From assembly GCA_963457665.1 (NCBI GenBank), contig OY735219.1, positions 22,794,787 to 22,858,786 on the forward strand: a stretch of DNA of 64,000 nt. Direction: 5' to 3'. The first letter of the stretch is position 1. Each line of letters opens with the position of its first letter. Made by a program: the position numbers and the translations under genes. Below, in pieces: positions 1 through 12,741 of the stretch. The notes under the pieces are model-generated. The model was not told the DNA's origin, made no database searches, and worked only from the letters and a program-made list of their open reading frames with translations. The DNA is from Thysanoteuthis rhombus (Eukaryota > Mollusca > Cephalopoda > Oegopsida > Thysanoteuthidae).

Positions 1-905
1 TGAGTATGTAGAGTGTCGTTTTCCTCCAGTGGTAATCTGGAGTTCAGTTAAGTGAAACATTTAATCTCAAAATGAGAGAAACATGACACAAAGTCAAAAT
101 ACGTTGAGGGGGTTTGGAATGGTCCACTTTTTCCAATCATTAACTTAGCTAGTCTCATTTGCTAACACAATCCTACTTCAATTTTCCTTTCACTAAAACA
201 ACGAATTTTCTGAGTATTTCCTTCATTCCAAATTTATCACAATACTGGAGTTTCTCTATGAAAATCTTATTTAATACCATATTCACAATTTTTGGGGGGG
301 CAGGATTTGAATAATGATGATTATTCACAATTAAGATAAACAAAACGCCAATGGATCATATATATATTTACAAATGTGGTGAGTATGTGATTCTCCATAG
401 AAGTCTTATTTAGCAGAACAGTAAGTTAACCAACCTGTCGATATGGGGATGTGGGCTTAGAAAAAAAAAAAGAAAGAAAATATTGAAAATACCCAATCCC
501 CCAGGAGAACTTTACCTTCTGTCATATTTAAGGAGGAAGGGGTATACGAAATGAAAAAAAGGAACTAAAAATATGTCCAAACCGTGACTCTCATAAAACC
601 AAGTAAGTATATGAGCACATGATGTGCTTTCATATGCAACGGCAGAGAATGATTTCTCCATCTTGTGTGCACAGCCGACCTAGGAAGGTTAAACGTAACG
701 TGTGTTGCCGAACCTGGATGCTGTGACCGCCCTTGGATGGTTGGAGCTGACATCTTCCGATTTGCCATAAGATGCCTCTGACCCCAAAGGAGTCTGGACA
801 GGGCACCCTCCAAATGTAATTGGTCGGGAGACGGGGTTTGAAGTACTGAGGGCCGATAAAGGATGAGAAGGTAGATGTGTGAAGCTCGTTCAAAAGTGTA
901 TTAGA
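1..905. other. No recognised gene; AT-rich flank
   Basis: I see no supported gene here. Positions about 640-900 are less AT-rich than the surroundings and hold overlapping minus-strand open frames with no family resemblance. This may be an old transposon piece, because it directly precedes a LINE fragment. Confidence 0.5.
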
Positions 906-908
906 CCA

Positions 909-1003
909 CTATATCTTCCTGGGACAACGAGTCTCCATGAAATCCTCAACAGAAGAAGAAATCAAGAGAAGAATCACTCTACTGAGGCAGGTTGCCTTGG
1001 GGT
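909..1003 (+). mobile_element. LINE reverse transcriptase fragment (RTE-like)
   Basis: The plus strand reads YIFLGQRVSMKS followed by TEEEIKRRITL, the YLGQ...EIKRRI stretch found downstream of the catalytic box in RTE-like non-LTR reverse transcriptases. The same stretch is present in the longer copy at 24055-24757. Only about 30 codons remain, with no 3' tail, so this is a dead scrap. Confidence 0.6.
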
Positions 1004-1005
1004 TT

Positions 1006-2221
1006 TTTTTTTCTTCAGATTTTTGGTTCTATGAAATGAAACATGTTTGTCTTTTGCTATCAATATTTTTGGAGAGTAGGGCAGCAGGATATTTTTGAGG
1101 TAAAACCTCCCTCCCCTATAATGCTTATATTATGTAGGTTCTGTCTTTTTGAATAAAGTCGTTTTTATTTCCTTTCTTCTTTATTTCGTGAGGTAAAGTT
1201 ATAAAAGTTGATGCTAATCACAACTATTACTTTGCATTGATCTTGCCTCAATAAATGTCAATTCCAGTGATAGAGTATTACCCTGAAGATCATGCAAATT
1301 AAAGTTGCTATCGATGCTTTATATTAGCTATAAACATGAAAATCGACAAAAATGAATGAATGAAATATATCCCCGCCTCGCAAAACATTAAACAATAAGA
1401 ATATACTGATCTCAACAACAAATAAATTTTTCAAAGAAGTGGGGTGACAAAGGATACAAGCATTGTACCATCAAAGCCAACGCCCAGACATAATAACTGA
1501 GGATAGGAAGGGAAAGTGTTGCTTATTAATAAATATGAATATTCTATCAGACAAGAACATATCTGTAAAAGAATTTGAATAACTTTCCAAGTACAGATGA
1601 AATCACAAAAATTGGACAATCCAAAATTGAACAATATCTGTTGTTTTCAGGAACCCTTGGGGCTCATCAGAAAGAGTGTGGACAAATATCTAGGTAGAAT
1701 ATCAGGAAACTCAAACATCTATAAAATGCAGATAATTGTTCTTTCGGGCATAACCCATATCTATCGTAAAGCACTGTTCGTGTAAATATCATTTTGTCTT
1801 CTACACAACTATGTACCTTTTCTGTTGTGTACCCTTATCTTGTCCATTGTCTTGTCAATTTGTTAGTACCTACTAAGTACATGTCCGGTCGTTTCATTGA
1901 TCTCCGTATCACTGACGCACAGCCGACTGCACTTCTGCCCTGTTTTTCGTTTCTTTAAACTGAAATTCGGCTCTCTTTCTTTCTAGCAAAACTAATAACA
2001 AAAATCATGAACTATTTTTTTTTTTTCAATTTTAATCATTTTTGCGTGTCGATGTCTCCTGGGATATTTTTCTGATCATTCGCAAAATTTAATTTCATAT
2101 TTATCATATGGGTTTATTATTGGTATTATCCCAATGAGATGTTAAGTAAAATTATTTCTAAGAAAATTCACTTTTTTCATTTACGGTTGTAACCTCTAAA
2201 TGGTGCCCCAAAAAATTTCAA
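1006..2221. other. No recognised gene
   Basis: AT-rich sequence without a recognisable product. A stretch at 1651-1694 has an AG before it and a GT after it and reads EPLGLIRKSVDKYL, but it matches no family I know and is not counted as an exon. Confidence 0.5.
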
Positions 2222-2893
2222 ATGAAAAAAAGTTCTGCAAAAAATATCTCAGGCGGAGCAAGTGATTTGAAAACAAATGGTAAGTACCTCTATTATCTAC
2301 TTTTTTCCTGTGTCAAATAAATCAAATTATTGAATTACATTGATTAAAAACAAAGAAGAAATAAATAGATTACATTATTTGAATCAGATTAAATGCAGTT
2401 TACTGTCTTTCTACATAAAACGGATTTGAATAAATAGCAATAAATTATTTTATCTTTTTTTGAATGAATTAAATTATTTTGCTTCGCTTCATAACTTAGA
2501 GGCCAGGAACATTGTAATTATGCAACATTAAATCAAAAACTGATTGCTTAAAATGATTCAGCTTTTCTCTTGTTTTTTTTTAAAACATTTTTCTGACCTT
2601 TTATCTTATCTTTTCTCTTAGCAGAATGAAATATCTACACCAAATGAAGAAGCCAGCCACAATACAGGATACGTGAGTTCTCTCCCTTGCAACAAAACGG
2701 AACTAAGTCTAGCCTAAAAAGAGCTAGCTTTAGTTGCAAAACAGCCAAAAACGGCAGATTTTCCTGATATGTCAGCCCAGTGATTGGTCACTGACGGCAA
2801 GCGATGGGAACTCAAGCATCCCATGACGGAAGCAGGGTTTTTTCGCTTTTTCCAACTTTCAAGACTCTATCCTTAATATGTATACGCGCATGG

Positions 2894-2993
2894 GCACACC
2901 CACACACACACACACACACACACTCACAACTTATATGCACGAGCAGACACACACGTACTTGCATGCATACAAACACACACACAATTATACACA
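2894..2993. repeat. (CA)n-rich microsatellite
   Basis: Interrupted CACACA runs. Open frames across it are low-complexity artefacts. Confidence 0.8.
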
Positions 2994-3099
2994 CATGTAT
3001 AGATGTTATCGACGCTTCACCATGGGACAATGTTAGCAAGCTTCGTCTCATGGACAATCAATACTGTAGTGAGATCGATTCCCACCTTAGGTAGGTAGA

Positions 3100-3430
3100 T
3101 TGGTAGATCCAAGTAGGTAGATAGATATGAACAGACAGACAGATAGATAGATGATAGATGGATAGATAGATAGATAGATATGAACAGACTGCTAGATAGA
3201 GAGACATATGAACAGACAACTAGATAGATAGATAGATAGATATGATCAGAAATAGATGTGAACAGACCAACATACATACATACATACATACATACATAAA
3301 AAGATATGATCAGTGATATATACGAACAGACCGAGATAGGTAAGTGGGTAGAACACGCATATGTACATACAACATAACCACAATTATACATACATACATA
3401 CATACATACATACATACATACATACATAAA
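3100..3430. repeat. GATA and CATA tetranucleotide arrays
   Basis: Runs of GATA (about 3115-3245), then CATA/TACA (about 3270-3298 and 3387-3428). The 154-codon minus-strand frame over it is a tyrosine/cysteine-rich translation of the repeat, not a gene. Confidence 0.85.
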
Positions 3431-3544
3431 CACATAGGCATAGATCCACACTTGTGGGACACCTGTGGGGCTCGATCTCACTTCAGTGAATGTCGGTGAG
3501 ACTAGCTTCTGTATTACTCCACGGTAAGGTGTCGCCCTATACTT

Positions 3545-3700
3545 GTGTGTGAGATTGTGGGTTGATGTGTGTATGCTGTTGTACGTGTTATGTCTGCTTG
3601 TGCATATGTTTCATTGTGTGTATGTTTGTGTGCGTGCATGTAAAGGAGTATGCTTGGGTTTGTGTGCGCGTGCGGTGTGTGTTGGTTGATGGGTATACAT
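3545..3700. repeat. TG-rich degenerate microsatellite
   Basis: Irregular TGTG/TATG runs that translate to cysteine- and valine-rich nonsense. Confidence 0.6.
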
Positions 3701-4483
3701 ACTTATGGATATGCATACTTCAATGCACCATTGGTGCCAAATTATAAACAAAAACTATTTTTGTACTAATTTCAGTTTGTTGTCGTTATTTCTGCATTTT
3801 CTTCCACTACAGGGTAAAACAGCCGGTAAAACTTATTCTCTTATCGACAATAAATATGCAGAGAGACAGAGAAAAATATATTTTGTTTTTTTTTCAAAGA
3901 AAACACAAGTAAGTAAAATGACATAAATAAGCACAGAAAGAAAGATACCAAAAACAGTAAAAGAGAAGCCAATTACTCCAAGTCAGTATTGCCAAATTCA
4001 TTTGCAAGTCCATATCTAAAATTCAGAAAAAAAAAAAAAAATATCTAGAAACATCTAGATTCACCAGGTATATACAGGGATATTTTGCCAAATTCATTTC
4101 CAGGCTTACATTTAAAATAAAAAAAAAACATCTAAAAACATCTAAATTCGACGGATATATATAAGGATACATTCAATGGTGAGTGCAGCTTTAATTAACG
4201 TGGAAATCAATTTAATGACGTTAAGGTATTGCAGAAAAAATTAATGTCACTTGATAAGGGGATCAATTTAAGGCAAAATCACGCAATTATATGTAAATTA
4301 GAAATCAGCGAGTTGTATTTTATGCATTTTTTAATTTTTTATACGATGCCAAAGTTTGACCTCAAAAGTTCAATAAACCACAGGATTTATCAAACACTCC
4401 AACAACCGCTGCCTTATAGAATTTGAGTTTAGTTCATGTTACGTGAGCAGAACACATCCTAAACAGGATTTTAAAAGTTACTT

Positions 4484-5652
4484 TTATATACTGAGTTTTT
4501 GATGGTTTCCGACATAATTGGATGTGTCTATGAAATCATTTGTTTTCCTGTATTTCTTGTAAAAGAAAAGCATGACCAGAAAAGGGTTTTGAAAGTCATT
4601 TCTGCATTTTAAGAGTTTGCTGGTTTCTGATATGATTTGAAGTCCTGAGTTCAATGAAATTTTGAGTTTAAGGTCGTATCTGACATAGTTTGATGCAGTG
4701 AATTCAATAGACACATTTGTTTTCCTATAGTGAATGTATTAGTTGAGATACGATATCATGGCTAGATGGGGGTATTAAAGTCATTTTTGCATTTTGAGTT
4801 TATGTTCGTTTCTAACATAGTTTGATGCACTGAATTAAAGGAATCATTTATTTACCTATATTGAATGTATCTGTTGAGGTAGCATAGCATGGCTAGAAAT
4901 AGGGTTTTAAAAGTCGTTTTTGCATCTTGAGTTGAAAGTCGTTTCTGACATACTTTGATGTGCTGAATTCAATGAAATCATTGGTTTTCCTGTATTAGAT
5001 GTATATGTATAGATAGCGTAAATCCGCCAGATATAGCATTTTGGGAGTCATTTTTGCATTCTGAGTTTAGGGTCATTTCTGACATAGTTTGATGCACTAA
5101 ATTCAATGAAATCATTGGTTTTCCTACATATAATGCATATTTCGAGGAAAAAGCAGTTTCGGAAGTCGTTTTTGCAATTTGAGTTTAAAGTGGTTTCTGA
5201 CATAGTTTGATGTGCTGAATTCAACTAAATCATTGCTTTTCCTGTGTCTGAAGTACTTTTTGGAGAGAGACTATTTTTGGCGAAAATACAGTTTCAAAAG
5301 TCATTTTTGCATTTCAAAGTTTAAGGTCATTTCTGAAATCGTTTGATGCACTGAAATGTATGAAATCATTGGTTTTCCTATATTTAATGTATTTTTCAGG
5401 ATAAAAATGCAGTTTTACGAGATTGCCTATATTCGTCAAAAATGCAGTTTTGAAAGTCATTTTTGCATTTCGATTTTATCATTAAAGCAAGACAGATTTT
5501 TCTATATTCAAAGTATTGTTTGAGATAGTTTATATTTACGAAAAATGCAGATCCATGAGATAGCCTATATTTCCTGAAAATATGGTTCTACGAGATAGCC
5601 TATATTTGCCAAAAATGCAGTTTTGAAAGTCATTTTTGCATTTTGATTTTAT
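4484..5652. repeat. Divergent satellite array, left copy
   Basis: Repeated motifs recur every 100-190 bases: ATTCAATGAAATCATTGG, GGTTTTCCT.TATT, AGTCATTTTTGCATTT and TTTCTGACATAGTTTGATG. These are older relatives of the unit making up 13224-18847. The array runs directly into the flank repeat at 5653. Confidence 0.75.
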
Positions 5653-6108
5653 CATTAAAGCAAGACGGATTAAAAACTATGATAAAAAGTGATAGACTTG
5701 GATAATCTGTGTAACAATGTTTACGTGCAAAATCCTTCTTTCACACAAATGTTGATTAATTTGCATTGGGTAAGAATGTAATCAGTAATAGATGAACTCA
5801 TTATGAGATTCAACGCGTTAATAACTGCTCAAAAATCCCACTAATAACTGTAAAAAAAAACACGTGCCCTGATAAAATCCTTATTTCATAGACACTGCAG
5901 GTACAAATGATCGTTGTATGCTCATACCCCCACCGATGATATCACTATTTCAAGTACAGACTGGCAATCAGTACTTGAGGCCACTTCTGGTTTGCCAAGT
6001 CTGTTTTGTTCTGTATCATCCATATAGAAAAAGAAATATACATATATATCTAACTTAATCAAAGAAACAATCGTAAAATATCAAACGAATTAGTAGAAAT
6101 CATTTTAT
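5653..6108. repeat. Dispersed flank repeat X, copy 1
   Basis: About 450 bases that recur at 12742-13223 in the same orientation with substitutions and small indels. Shared landmarks include AAAAAGTGATAGAC, AGATTCAACGCGTTAATAAC, GACTGGCAATC and CCACTTCTGGTTTGC. In both places the repeat abuts the satellite, so it looks like an arm of a composite element. Confidence 0.75.
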
Positions 6109-7155
6109 TAATCAATGAACGAAACAAAAAATCATTCTGAACCACCCCTCTCCCCTCAAGAGCTCACAGATGGATTTGAACATCAAAATCGTCACATGAA
6201 TTTTTCTAGGAACGTGATTTATAGTCGACTTATCTCCTGTGTACCGGCCTGGATAACATCCGTTTGCTAGTCCGAAAGAATATTTTCAAAATTAAGCAGG
6301 TCGGTAGTGCAAAAAAGCATATCAGACTCAAAGACCCAATGTGATGTGATCAGCGGCACTGAATGACACACGCTCATGGTTTTGTACAAGACTAAGCTAA
6401 ACTCATACAATATAAACAATGGAAGCCTGCAATCTACCGTACAACTATCATAGAGGAGTAATTATTCTTTTTTCTTTTTCTCAATATCCTAAGAGCCTTC
6501 GATCCCATATTTTTACCTCGCTAGATCATGGTATGCAAACACTTCTTTCGAAGATATTCACTTTCGAAAACTCCTTTACAGATTTTCCGTAATAATCAAG
6601 TGAATGTAAGTAAAAAGTGTTGCTGATTTTATCGCCATTAGAGATATGGTCCTACGTAATAATGTTCAGATACTTCAACAAAAGCGTTCATGTGTCTTCA
6701 TTCAAGTCCTTTTTGTCTTTTTGTTATCATTAAAAAATCATTGATGTTAGGCTTTTCCTCCGGACACAAGTAATATTTCTTTGTTGACATGTTGGATACG
6801 GGTATAAAAACTGATACTATTGTTAAATTGTTTTTTCCACTTTTTATTTAAAAATGATTTTCCAATGTTAGGTTTCAGGTTTAAACTATAAGGTGAGTTG
6901 AAATATATAGTTCTCTCTACCATCTTTCTTGGAGTTATTTTCAAATTTAAAGTTTATTTTGCGTGTTAAGGTGTTTATGCATGGTAATCTTAACTTGTCA
7001 AATATCATAAGATATTTAATACCCTTAAAGTACCCTTTGTTTCAGTAAAAAGAGAGATTTTTGTGTTGTGTTTTTTCATTGATCCAAAAAACTAATTCTT
7101 GGCTGAATTTGTTTAAGATTTTCCATAAAAAAAGCTATCCTCAGACACAAATACA
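6109..7155. other. No recognised gene
   Basis: AT-rich. A stretch near 6390 (TTTGTACAAGACTAAGCTAA) is echoed near 59310 (TTTGTGCCAGACTAAGCTAA), suggesting an unnamed dispersed repeat. Confidence 0.45.
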
Positions 7156-7159
7156 TCCA

Positions 7160-7510
7160 TACACGAGGGTACCAGTTGGTTGGTTAGATGTATAGACAGA
7201 TGATTGGCTGATTGGCTGGTTAGTTAAATGGATAGGTGAGGGATTTATTTTATGGCTACTTAAGAGGTTAAAGTGGTGAAAGGAGAGTTTGTTAGTTGAT
7301 TGATTGGTTGATGGATGTATAGATAGATAATTGTTTAGTTCAATGGTTGGTTGGCTCGTTGATTTGTTTGTGGGTTAGTTGGTTGGTTGGTAAGTAGGAT
7401 GAATGGATGGATTGATGGGTGAGGTTTTTTGAAGGTTGTTTAAATGGATGCTCGGGCGATTGGTTGTTTATTTAATTGGTGGTTCTTGTTTGGATGGGTA
7501 GATATATTGA
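7160..7510. repeat. Degenerate TTGG/GATG minisatellite, left part
   Basis: Short repeats of the TTGGTTGG, GATTGG and GATGGATG type, irregular in length. The same low-complexity type resumes at 8740-9300 after about 1.2 kb of other sequence. Confidence 0.65.
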
Positions 7511-7879
7511 AAATACATGCATGGATTTGCCTGAGGTTACGCCTTAAGGAATTCACCCCACTCACACACTCTAAGAATTAAAAGAATAATAAAAACAGAA
7601 AGGGATTTGAACTTAAAGACTATTACTACGAATTGGCTTTAGCTTTAGGCGTCAGAGGTGTAGCAACATTCTGCTGACCCTATCCCGTTGGTGCAACAGT
7701 TAGGCACAGCCTCAGAGACGAGTCCCCCAGGAACCGAGCACATTTGTACTGAAGCTCACTGGAAGTTGGAATACAACTGATCCTAGCTTTCTTGTCACTA
7801 GGGTCCCATCTCCAAAATTCCAGGGAACCTTACTTACTACTTATTCATTTTTTGATAAACTTTTAGGGATCATCGCCAA

Positions 7880-8735
7880 CATCATCAATAGCAGCTGCAT
7901 AATCATCATCCAGTGATATAAGTCCAGTGCAGGAAGAAGGCCTCTCCTATGTACTTCCATGATGTCCACGATTACGTTAATGTCTGCAATGTGTTACTGG
8001 TAGGCCATTCTATCTCGTTTCTCCATCTCGTGTCTGGTCCTTCCTTACTGCGTTAACTGTTCCACGGATATCTATTGTTTTTTTGTTTTTTTTTTGTTCC
8101 ATCTGTTTTCTTCGTTCTAGTTGTTTTTATCGGTTAATTACTTGCACATCATTCACCCTTGTCTTCTCTCGGATCCATGTTTTTCTTTCTTCTAATTGCC
8201 AAGTGTTCTTACAAATATTGCTTTTCTCATTGTCCTCTTTCCTATTTTAAATTTGTTCATGAGTGGTTTTGTAAGTTCCCAGATTGCACATCCATATTTC
8301 AGAGCTGGTTTTATGTATTGATTGTATACTTAACTTTCTAATCATATTTGCTGTTTGCTAGTCACTGTGTCTATATTCATACCAAATGATTTTTATCCAA
8401 TTGTTTTGCACCCTCTTATCTGATTTCTGTCGCCCTCTACCTTTATCGCCTAGTGTAGGTAAATTAACCCTCTTTCAGCCTTCACTGTCTATTCTAATAG
8501 TCTTTGTCAGGACCTTATCATTGAATATTACTTTTGTCTTTGTTTTCTCACATTCTTGACTTTTCTTTTGCTTGTTCTATTTAGATCATTCAATATGTTT
8601 TGTAAATCATATGCAGTTTCTGCTACTGATTTCACTATTGTCGAAATACCAGGAATCGTTTGAATATCATCCAGTCCATGTTTATTCCCATGTTGCCTAG
8701 CCTTTTCTTTATAAAATGAATGTGTCTTGGATAGT
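7880..8735 (-). mobile_element. Decayed LINE reverse transcriptase, second family
   Basis: The plus strand carries the tail-plus-consensus look of an inverted LINE 3' end (ATCATCATCCAG, then GTCCAGTGCAGGA.GAAGGCCTCTCC). The minus strand near 8585-8690 reads DDIQTIPGISTIVKSVAETA and then YDLQNILNDLNR, resembling the region after the catalytic Asp-Asp of LINE reverse transcriptases. Frames are broken throughout. It differs in sequence from the RTE-like family seen at five other sites. Confidence 0.5.
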
Positions 8736-8739
8736 TAAA

Positions 8740-9300
8740 GGGATTTTTCATACGTCTGATTGTTCGATGAATGGATAGATGTATTATACTTCAGTTGGTT
8801 TGATGGATGGAAGAACTTTTTTTGAGGATGATTAAGTTGCTGATTAAATAGACGGATGATTTGTTCATTTTGCGGTTCTTTGGTTGTTTCAATAGCTGGA
8901 TGGTTGGTAAGTTAGTTGGTTGTTTGGATATATTGATGGTTAAATTGTTGGTTGAGTTGTTCGATGGATAGTTGACTGATTGGTTTCTTGGTTTGATGGT
9001 TGTTTTCTTCTTTTGGGTTGGTTTGATTGGTAGATGATTCATTCGTTGCTCTTATGGATAAAGATATATATAAAAAAAATACGCGTTGTTTCTGATATTG
9101 AGCAAAAAGAATACTCCCTAAGGAAGGGCTGCATACACACATGTGCTCTAGCATACTGTCTAACAATACTTTGTGAGCCACTATAAGAACAAACTTTGTT
9201 GGTTGTTTGAACAGATGATCTGGAGTTCACTTGGTTTGTTGTTTTGATGGTTACTGATGGTTTTGATGGTTGAATGATTTGTAGGTTGTTTTTCTAAGAT
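8740..9300. repeat. Degenerate TTGG/GATG minisatellite, right part
   Basis: Continuation in type of the array at 7160-7510. The Asn/Gln/Pro-rich minus-strand frames over it are repeat translations. Confidence 0.6.
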
Positions 9301-9830
9301 TAGTTTAATGGTAGCTAAATTTTGTGCTGGTCCCGATTCAATCCACTGTCAAGCCAAAAACTTACAAAATTGTATTCAGTGCGCATTTGCTCATTCAGGA
9401 CAGGTACCAAGACTTGGGGACCTCTGCATAAAAGTTAAGGGTAACACCCAGATGACTTTGGATACAACGTTTCTTGTATGATTAAGCAACATCGATCCTG
9501 ATCAGTATCTTGACTAGTGACCAAATTAGCTTTACCCAGTGCAGTGAGCAGATGAAGCTTCGCCTGGCCTAGTGAGTAGGAAGTGGGTGTTGCTAATAAT
9601 TGCCTAAATAACCCTCTGACATTTTCGAAGTGAAGAACAGTGATACGTTCCTACATACGTGCATTGTATACCAAGGGCGAAGGGCAAGTTTACCCCAACA
9701 TCATCTACTTTTCAGTACTTTTGTAAAATCATATTTGGGTTTGAAGAATAGATTCGTAAATTTAAAATGAAGTATGGTTAAATGTACTATTCTGACCGAC
9801 AGTACAGGGGCTAGTGAGATATATATTTTG
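9301..9830. other. No recognised gene
   Basis: Mixed sequence with a less AT-rich patch at about 9330-9700. No product or named repeat recognised. Confidence 0.45.
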
Positions 9831-9833
9831 TAG

Positions 9834-9945
9834 TCAAAAAAAGTTTCGAAAACACTTATCTTCATCCTGATCCCTGTACGACTTGAAAGGCAGTTGTTGC
9901 ACATCGGGGATGGGTCCTGCAGGAACAAGCTGCACCATTTTAAAT
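9834..9945 (-). CDS. Candidate minus-strand first coding exon, unknown gene
   Basis: On the minus strand a good acceptor (TTTTTGTTTTCAG ending at 9946) is followed by ATTTAAA and an ATG at 9938. The reading frame MVQLVPAGPIPDVQQLPFKS, then YRDQDEDKCFRNFF, runs to a TGA at 9836-9834. The peptide has coding-like composition, unlike the surrounding AT-rich noise. It could be a short first exon ending at the weak donor GTGTTT (in the codons for DEDKC) and continuing at lower coordinates. The FRN stretch weakly recalls the N-terminal region of myo-inositol oxygenases, but I do not assert that. No partner exon was found. Confidence 0.3.
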
Positions 9946-11028
9946 CTGAAAACAAAAATCGAGTTAACAGATTCGTTTTGAATGAACAATATAAGTAAGA
10001 TTTCTTTAAATATTTCGAATGAAGAATGCAGCCCAACCAATAGTTTGGCTTGCAAACTGAGCCACTCCATGGTCACAGGAGAAGACCATGGACAGCACAT
10101 TATATTTTTTATTTTCTTTTATTACCATTGGATTACAATATTTTTGGAATACACTTCATTGATGAGATTATTGTCCTTACAATTCGATCATTCTTTGTAA
10201 CAAAATGTATTTGTAAAGTATATTTTTAGGAATCTTTTTGAGCTATTTCCACTTGAATTGATTAAATCTTTTTTCGGAATTTTTTATGGAATTACTCAAA
10301 GCTAGTATTGCCTTACGTTCAAATGAATTTTTATCATTTTTTCCTGTAATATGTGACATAAATAGACTTTTTTTTACTTTTAGGGTTTACACAGATCTTC
10401 TCTTTTTAAGATAGAAAATTCATCAAAACTGTTAAAGTCGAAGAAGAAGTATTTTCTTCGTATATCAATTTAACAGACAATTGTAATTTTCTCGTGAAAA
10501 GATTTCAGTTGGTTTTGTAGAAAGAATAGATAAGTTACCATTCGGGTATTTGTTACCTTTCCTGCTTCAAAATGACCGCTGTTCCACAAGCTTAGGTTGA
10601 GTATTTTTGGCGTTAGGTTCAGTTTGTCATCAGCGTGTGTAGTTCTGCAGCTAAAATGGCGGTTATTTTAAAACGGTAAATGTAATGATTGCCTACAATA
10701 CACGCACACACACACACATATATATATATATATTCTCATTAAGGATATTGAATGTTAAATGTTCATTCGATCCCTTTTAGAAATATTATTATACATTATT
10801 ATAGCACCTTTGGTGTTCTTTGAATTGTTAGCCTGTATACATATTTTTCATTACTGTTTTGATATTGCCTTAATCAGATTTAATAGAAAATACACGACTG
10901 GAATATATCTAAAAAAAGCGAAAGAGCACAGATGAAACATTACTTTTTATTACTCTTTCACAATGTAAAGCTCTGTATAATGTTGACAATGAATCATTGA
11001 GCATCATACACATCCCTACACTCAACAG
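9946..11028. other. No recognised gene; short CA/TA run
   Basis: AT-rich sequence with a small CACA/TATA run at about 10700-10733. No supported gene. Confidence 0.45.
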
Positions 11029-11100
11029 TCTTTAAAGATGGTAATGGCACCTTTCAGCAAGACAATGCACCCCGTCACACTGCACAGGCTGCACGGAAAA
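11029..11100 (+). mobile_element. Tc1-type transposase fragment
   Basis: The plus strand reads FKDGNGTFQQDNAPRHTAQA, matching the block around the second catalytic aspartate of Tc1/mariner transposases (FQQDNAPxHTA). The frame stops shortly afterwards and no terminal inverted repeats were found, so this is a fragment. Confidence 0.75.
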
Positions 11101-11354
11101 GGGTACAAAAGTAATGAAATAAACGTAATAGGGAAGATAACATCAACCCAATGTGTTTCAATAAAAATAATGTTGTACGGAAATACTAATACTAAATATG
11201 TTTGAAAAAAAGTCAAAGATAAGATGGAGGAATTCAGGTTGAACTCAAAACATCTCAACGTCGGAAAATATTTTGTGACAAGTTTGTTTTCGAATTTAAA
11301 TGGCAATGGGCTGATCATGTTACAAATGTCAAACAACTGCATAACTCACAATGA

Positions 11355-11445
11355 GGGTCTCAGGAAGATTGAGACCAACAAGAATTAGATAAGTTCAGAA
11401 AGTACTGGATTCGTGACACCCACGGTAGAGAGGATAAAAATATGT
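11355..11445 (+). mobile_element. LINE C-terminal scrap (RTE-like)
   Basis: Bases reading approximately LDKFRKYWIRDTHGRED match the extreme C-terminal region of the RTE-like family (compare LNKFRK and the THDREVWQ block in the copy at 24055-24757). Short and frame-broken. Confidence 0.45.
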
Positions 11446-12741
11446 ATTTTCAACGAAAATACCTGATCGTTCACAACTAAGTTGATTAAAATTCGATTAA
11501 ATCTGCATGCAGTTTCAAAACGATTCGTGCGTTTCTTTCTTATCTTTTAGAAATTGCATTTTTGATCTAGTAGAGTCTATTTCATTGAAAAACGTAGAGT
11601 TCATGAGGCGATTTAGCAAGAATGGCCATCTTGAACAGAATAGAGAGTTCTCGTACGGTTGAGTTTTTAGTCCTCACAAGATCACCGTAGCCTAGGGAAG
11701 TAAGGGGGTTTTCAAATCACCAAATAGCCTTTTGATTCTTACCAGGATTCAAAGCTTCATTCGCAGAAAACTGGCCATGTAAATCCTTTTGCCTATAATC
11801 TTGTTAATTCGCTTGTTTACTCCGAAAGAAAACTTCTATAATTGATTTTTCCAAATTTGAGAAAGCTATGTAGATTTTTGTTATCTATTAGAAAGAAGCA
11901 GTTTTGAAAAATCATGTATCTGTGCTGTCAAATACATTTGTCTTTGAGCGTTACAAATTCATATGAGTACTCCAATAGAAATCTTTTAAAAAAGGCTTTT
12001 TTGATTTTTGAATGTATTTGTGAATGACTTTTTGGAATTTTCTCGATTTTTCTAATAATCTTCAGTCAGCGCAACAAACCACACTGTTTATCCTAGAACT
12101 TTGGTGTTGATCTTGTAAAAACCTTCTGATAGTAAGTTTTTGAATTTATGGAAAATGCTCTTTTCGCGAGTATTACTTTTTCTTTTGGAAAAAGTAACAT
12201 CACTGAAGGATACGTATAAAATTACACACACTGTCTTCCCCTTCCCCAGTAAACAGAATCAAGACAAAACGTCGAAAGAATTTTTAAGTTATTTTTTTTT
12301 TAATCATATGATGTATTGTGAACCAAGATTTTCAACGGTTGGGTCAGGAAACATCCGGTGCTCCGATGGACATCATTGGAATCGTAGAAATATTGTAGAA
12401 ACGTTTCAAAATCTTCATCGGAAACAATATAACATAATGCTTTTTTTATATAATAGATGCTTTGCCCAGTTTTGCACATCATTGACATTCCATAGTCTAT
12501 CAAGACAGAAGGAGAGATCTGTCCATTGAAGAGGTTGGGTGGAAGTGACATCAGGTCTTTTTATCGTAATGCTCAATCCTGAAAGTAGACCTGTCCAAGA
12601 AATGATACAAGTATTGTTGAAAAACATAAGAATCCAATAGACTTGCAACTGAAGAGTTGCATACAAAAAGTGAAACAAATTTTCTTTTCAATAAAAGTTC
12701 GACTCTGTTTTCCGTTATATGAAAAAAAAAACGTACTCAGA
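11446..12741. other. No recognised gene
   Basis: AT-rich. The longest open frames (about 12140-12530 on plus, 12573-12869 on minus) have no domain I recognise and overlap each other on opposite strands. Confidence 0.45.

Larger units (their letters stand above)
2222..3908 (+). other. Possible short exons of an unknown gene
   Basis: Three short open stretches have good splice borders. 2222-2279 begins with ATG, reads MKKSSAKNISGGASDLKTN and ends at GTAAGT. 2625-2672 follows a pyrimidine-rich acceptor, reads NEISTPNEEASHNTGY and ends at GTGAGT. 3813-3908 follows an acceptor, starts GKTAGKTYSLIDNKY and ends at GTAAGT. The second and third join in phase 0. The first ends in phase 1 and meets a stop if joined to the second, so the set is not one coherent model. 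They could be upstream exons of gene 1, another gene, or chance. Confidence 0.2.

Noticed and set aside
565..893. Overlapping minus-strand frames of 82-87 codons
   Set aside because: No recognisable family, two overlapping frames, and a position next to a LINE scrap suggest repeat-derived sequence.
3017..3481. 154-codon minus-strand frame
   Set aside because: Translation of GATA/CATA microsatellites.
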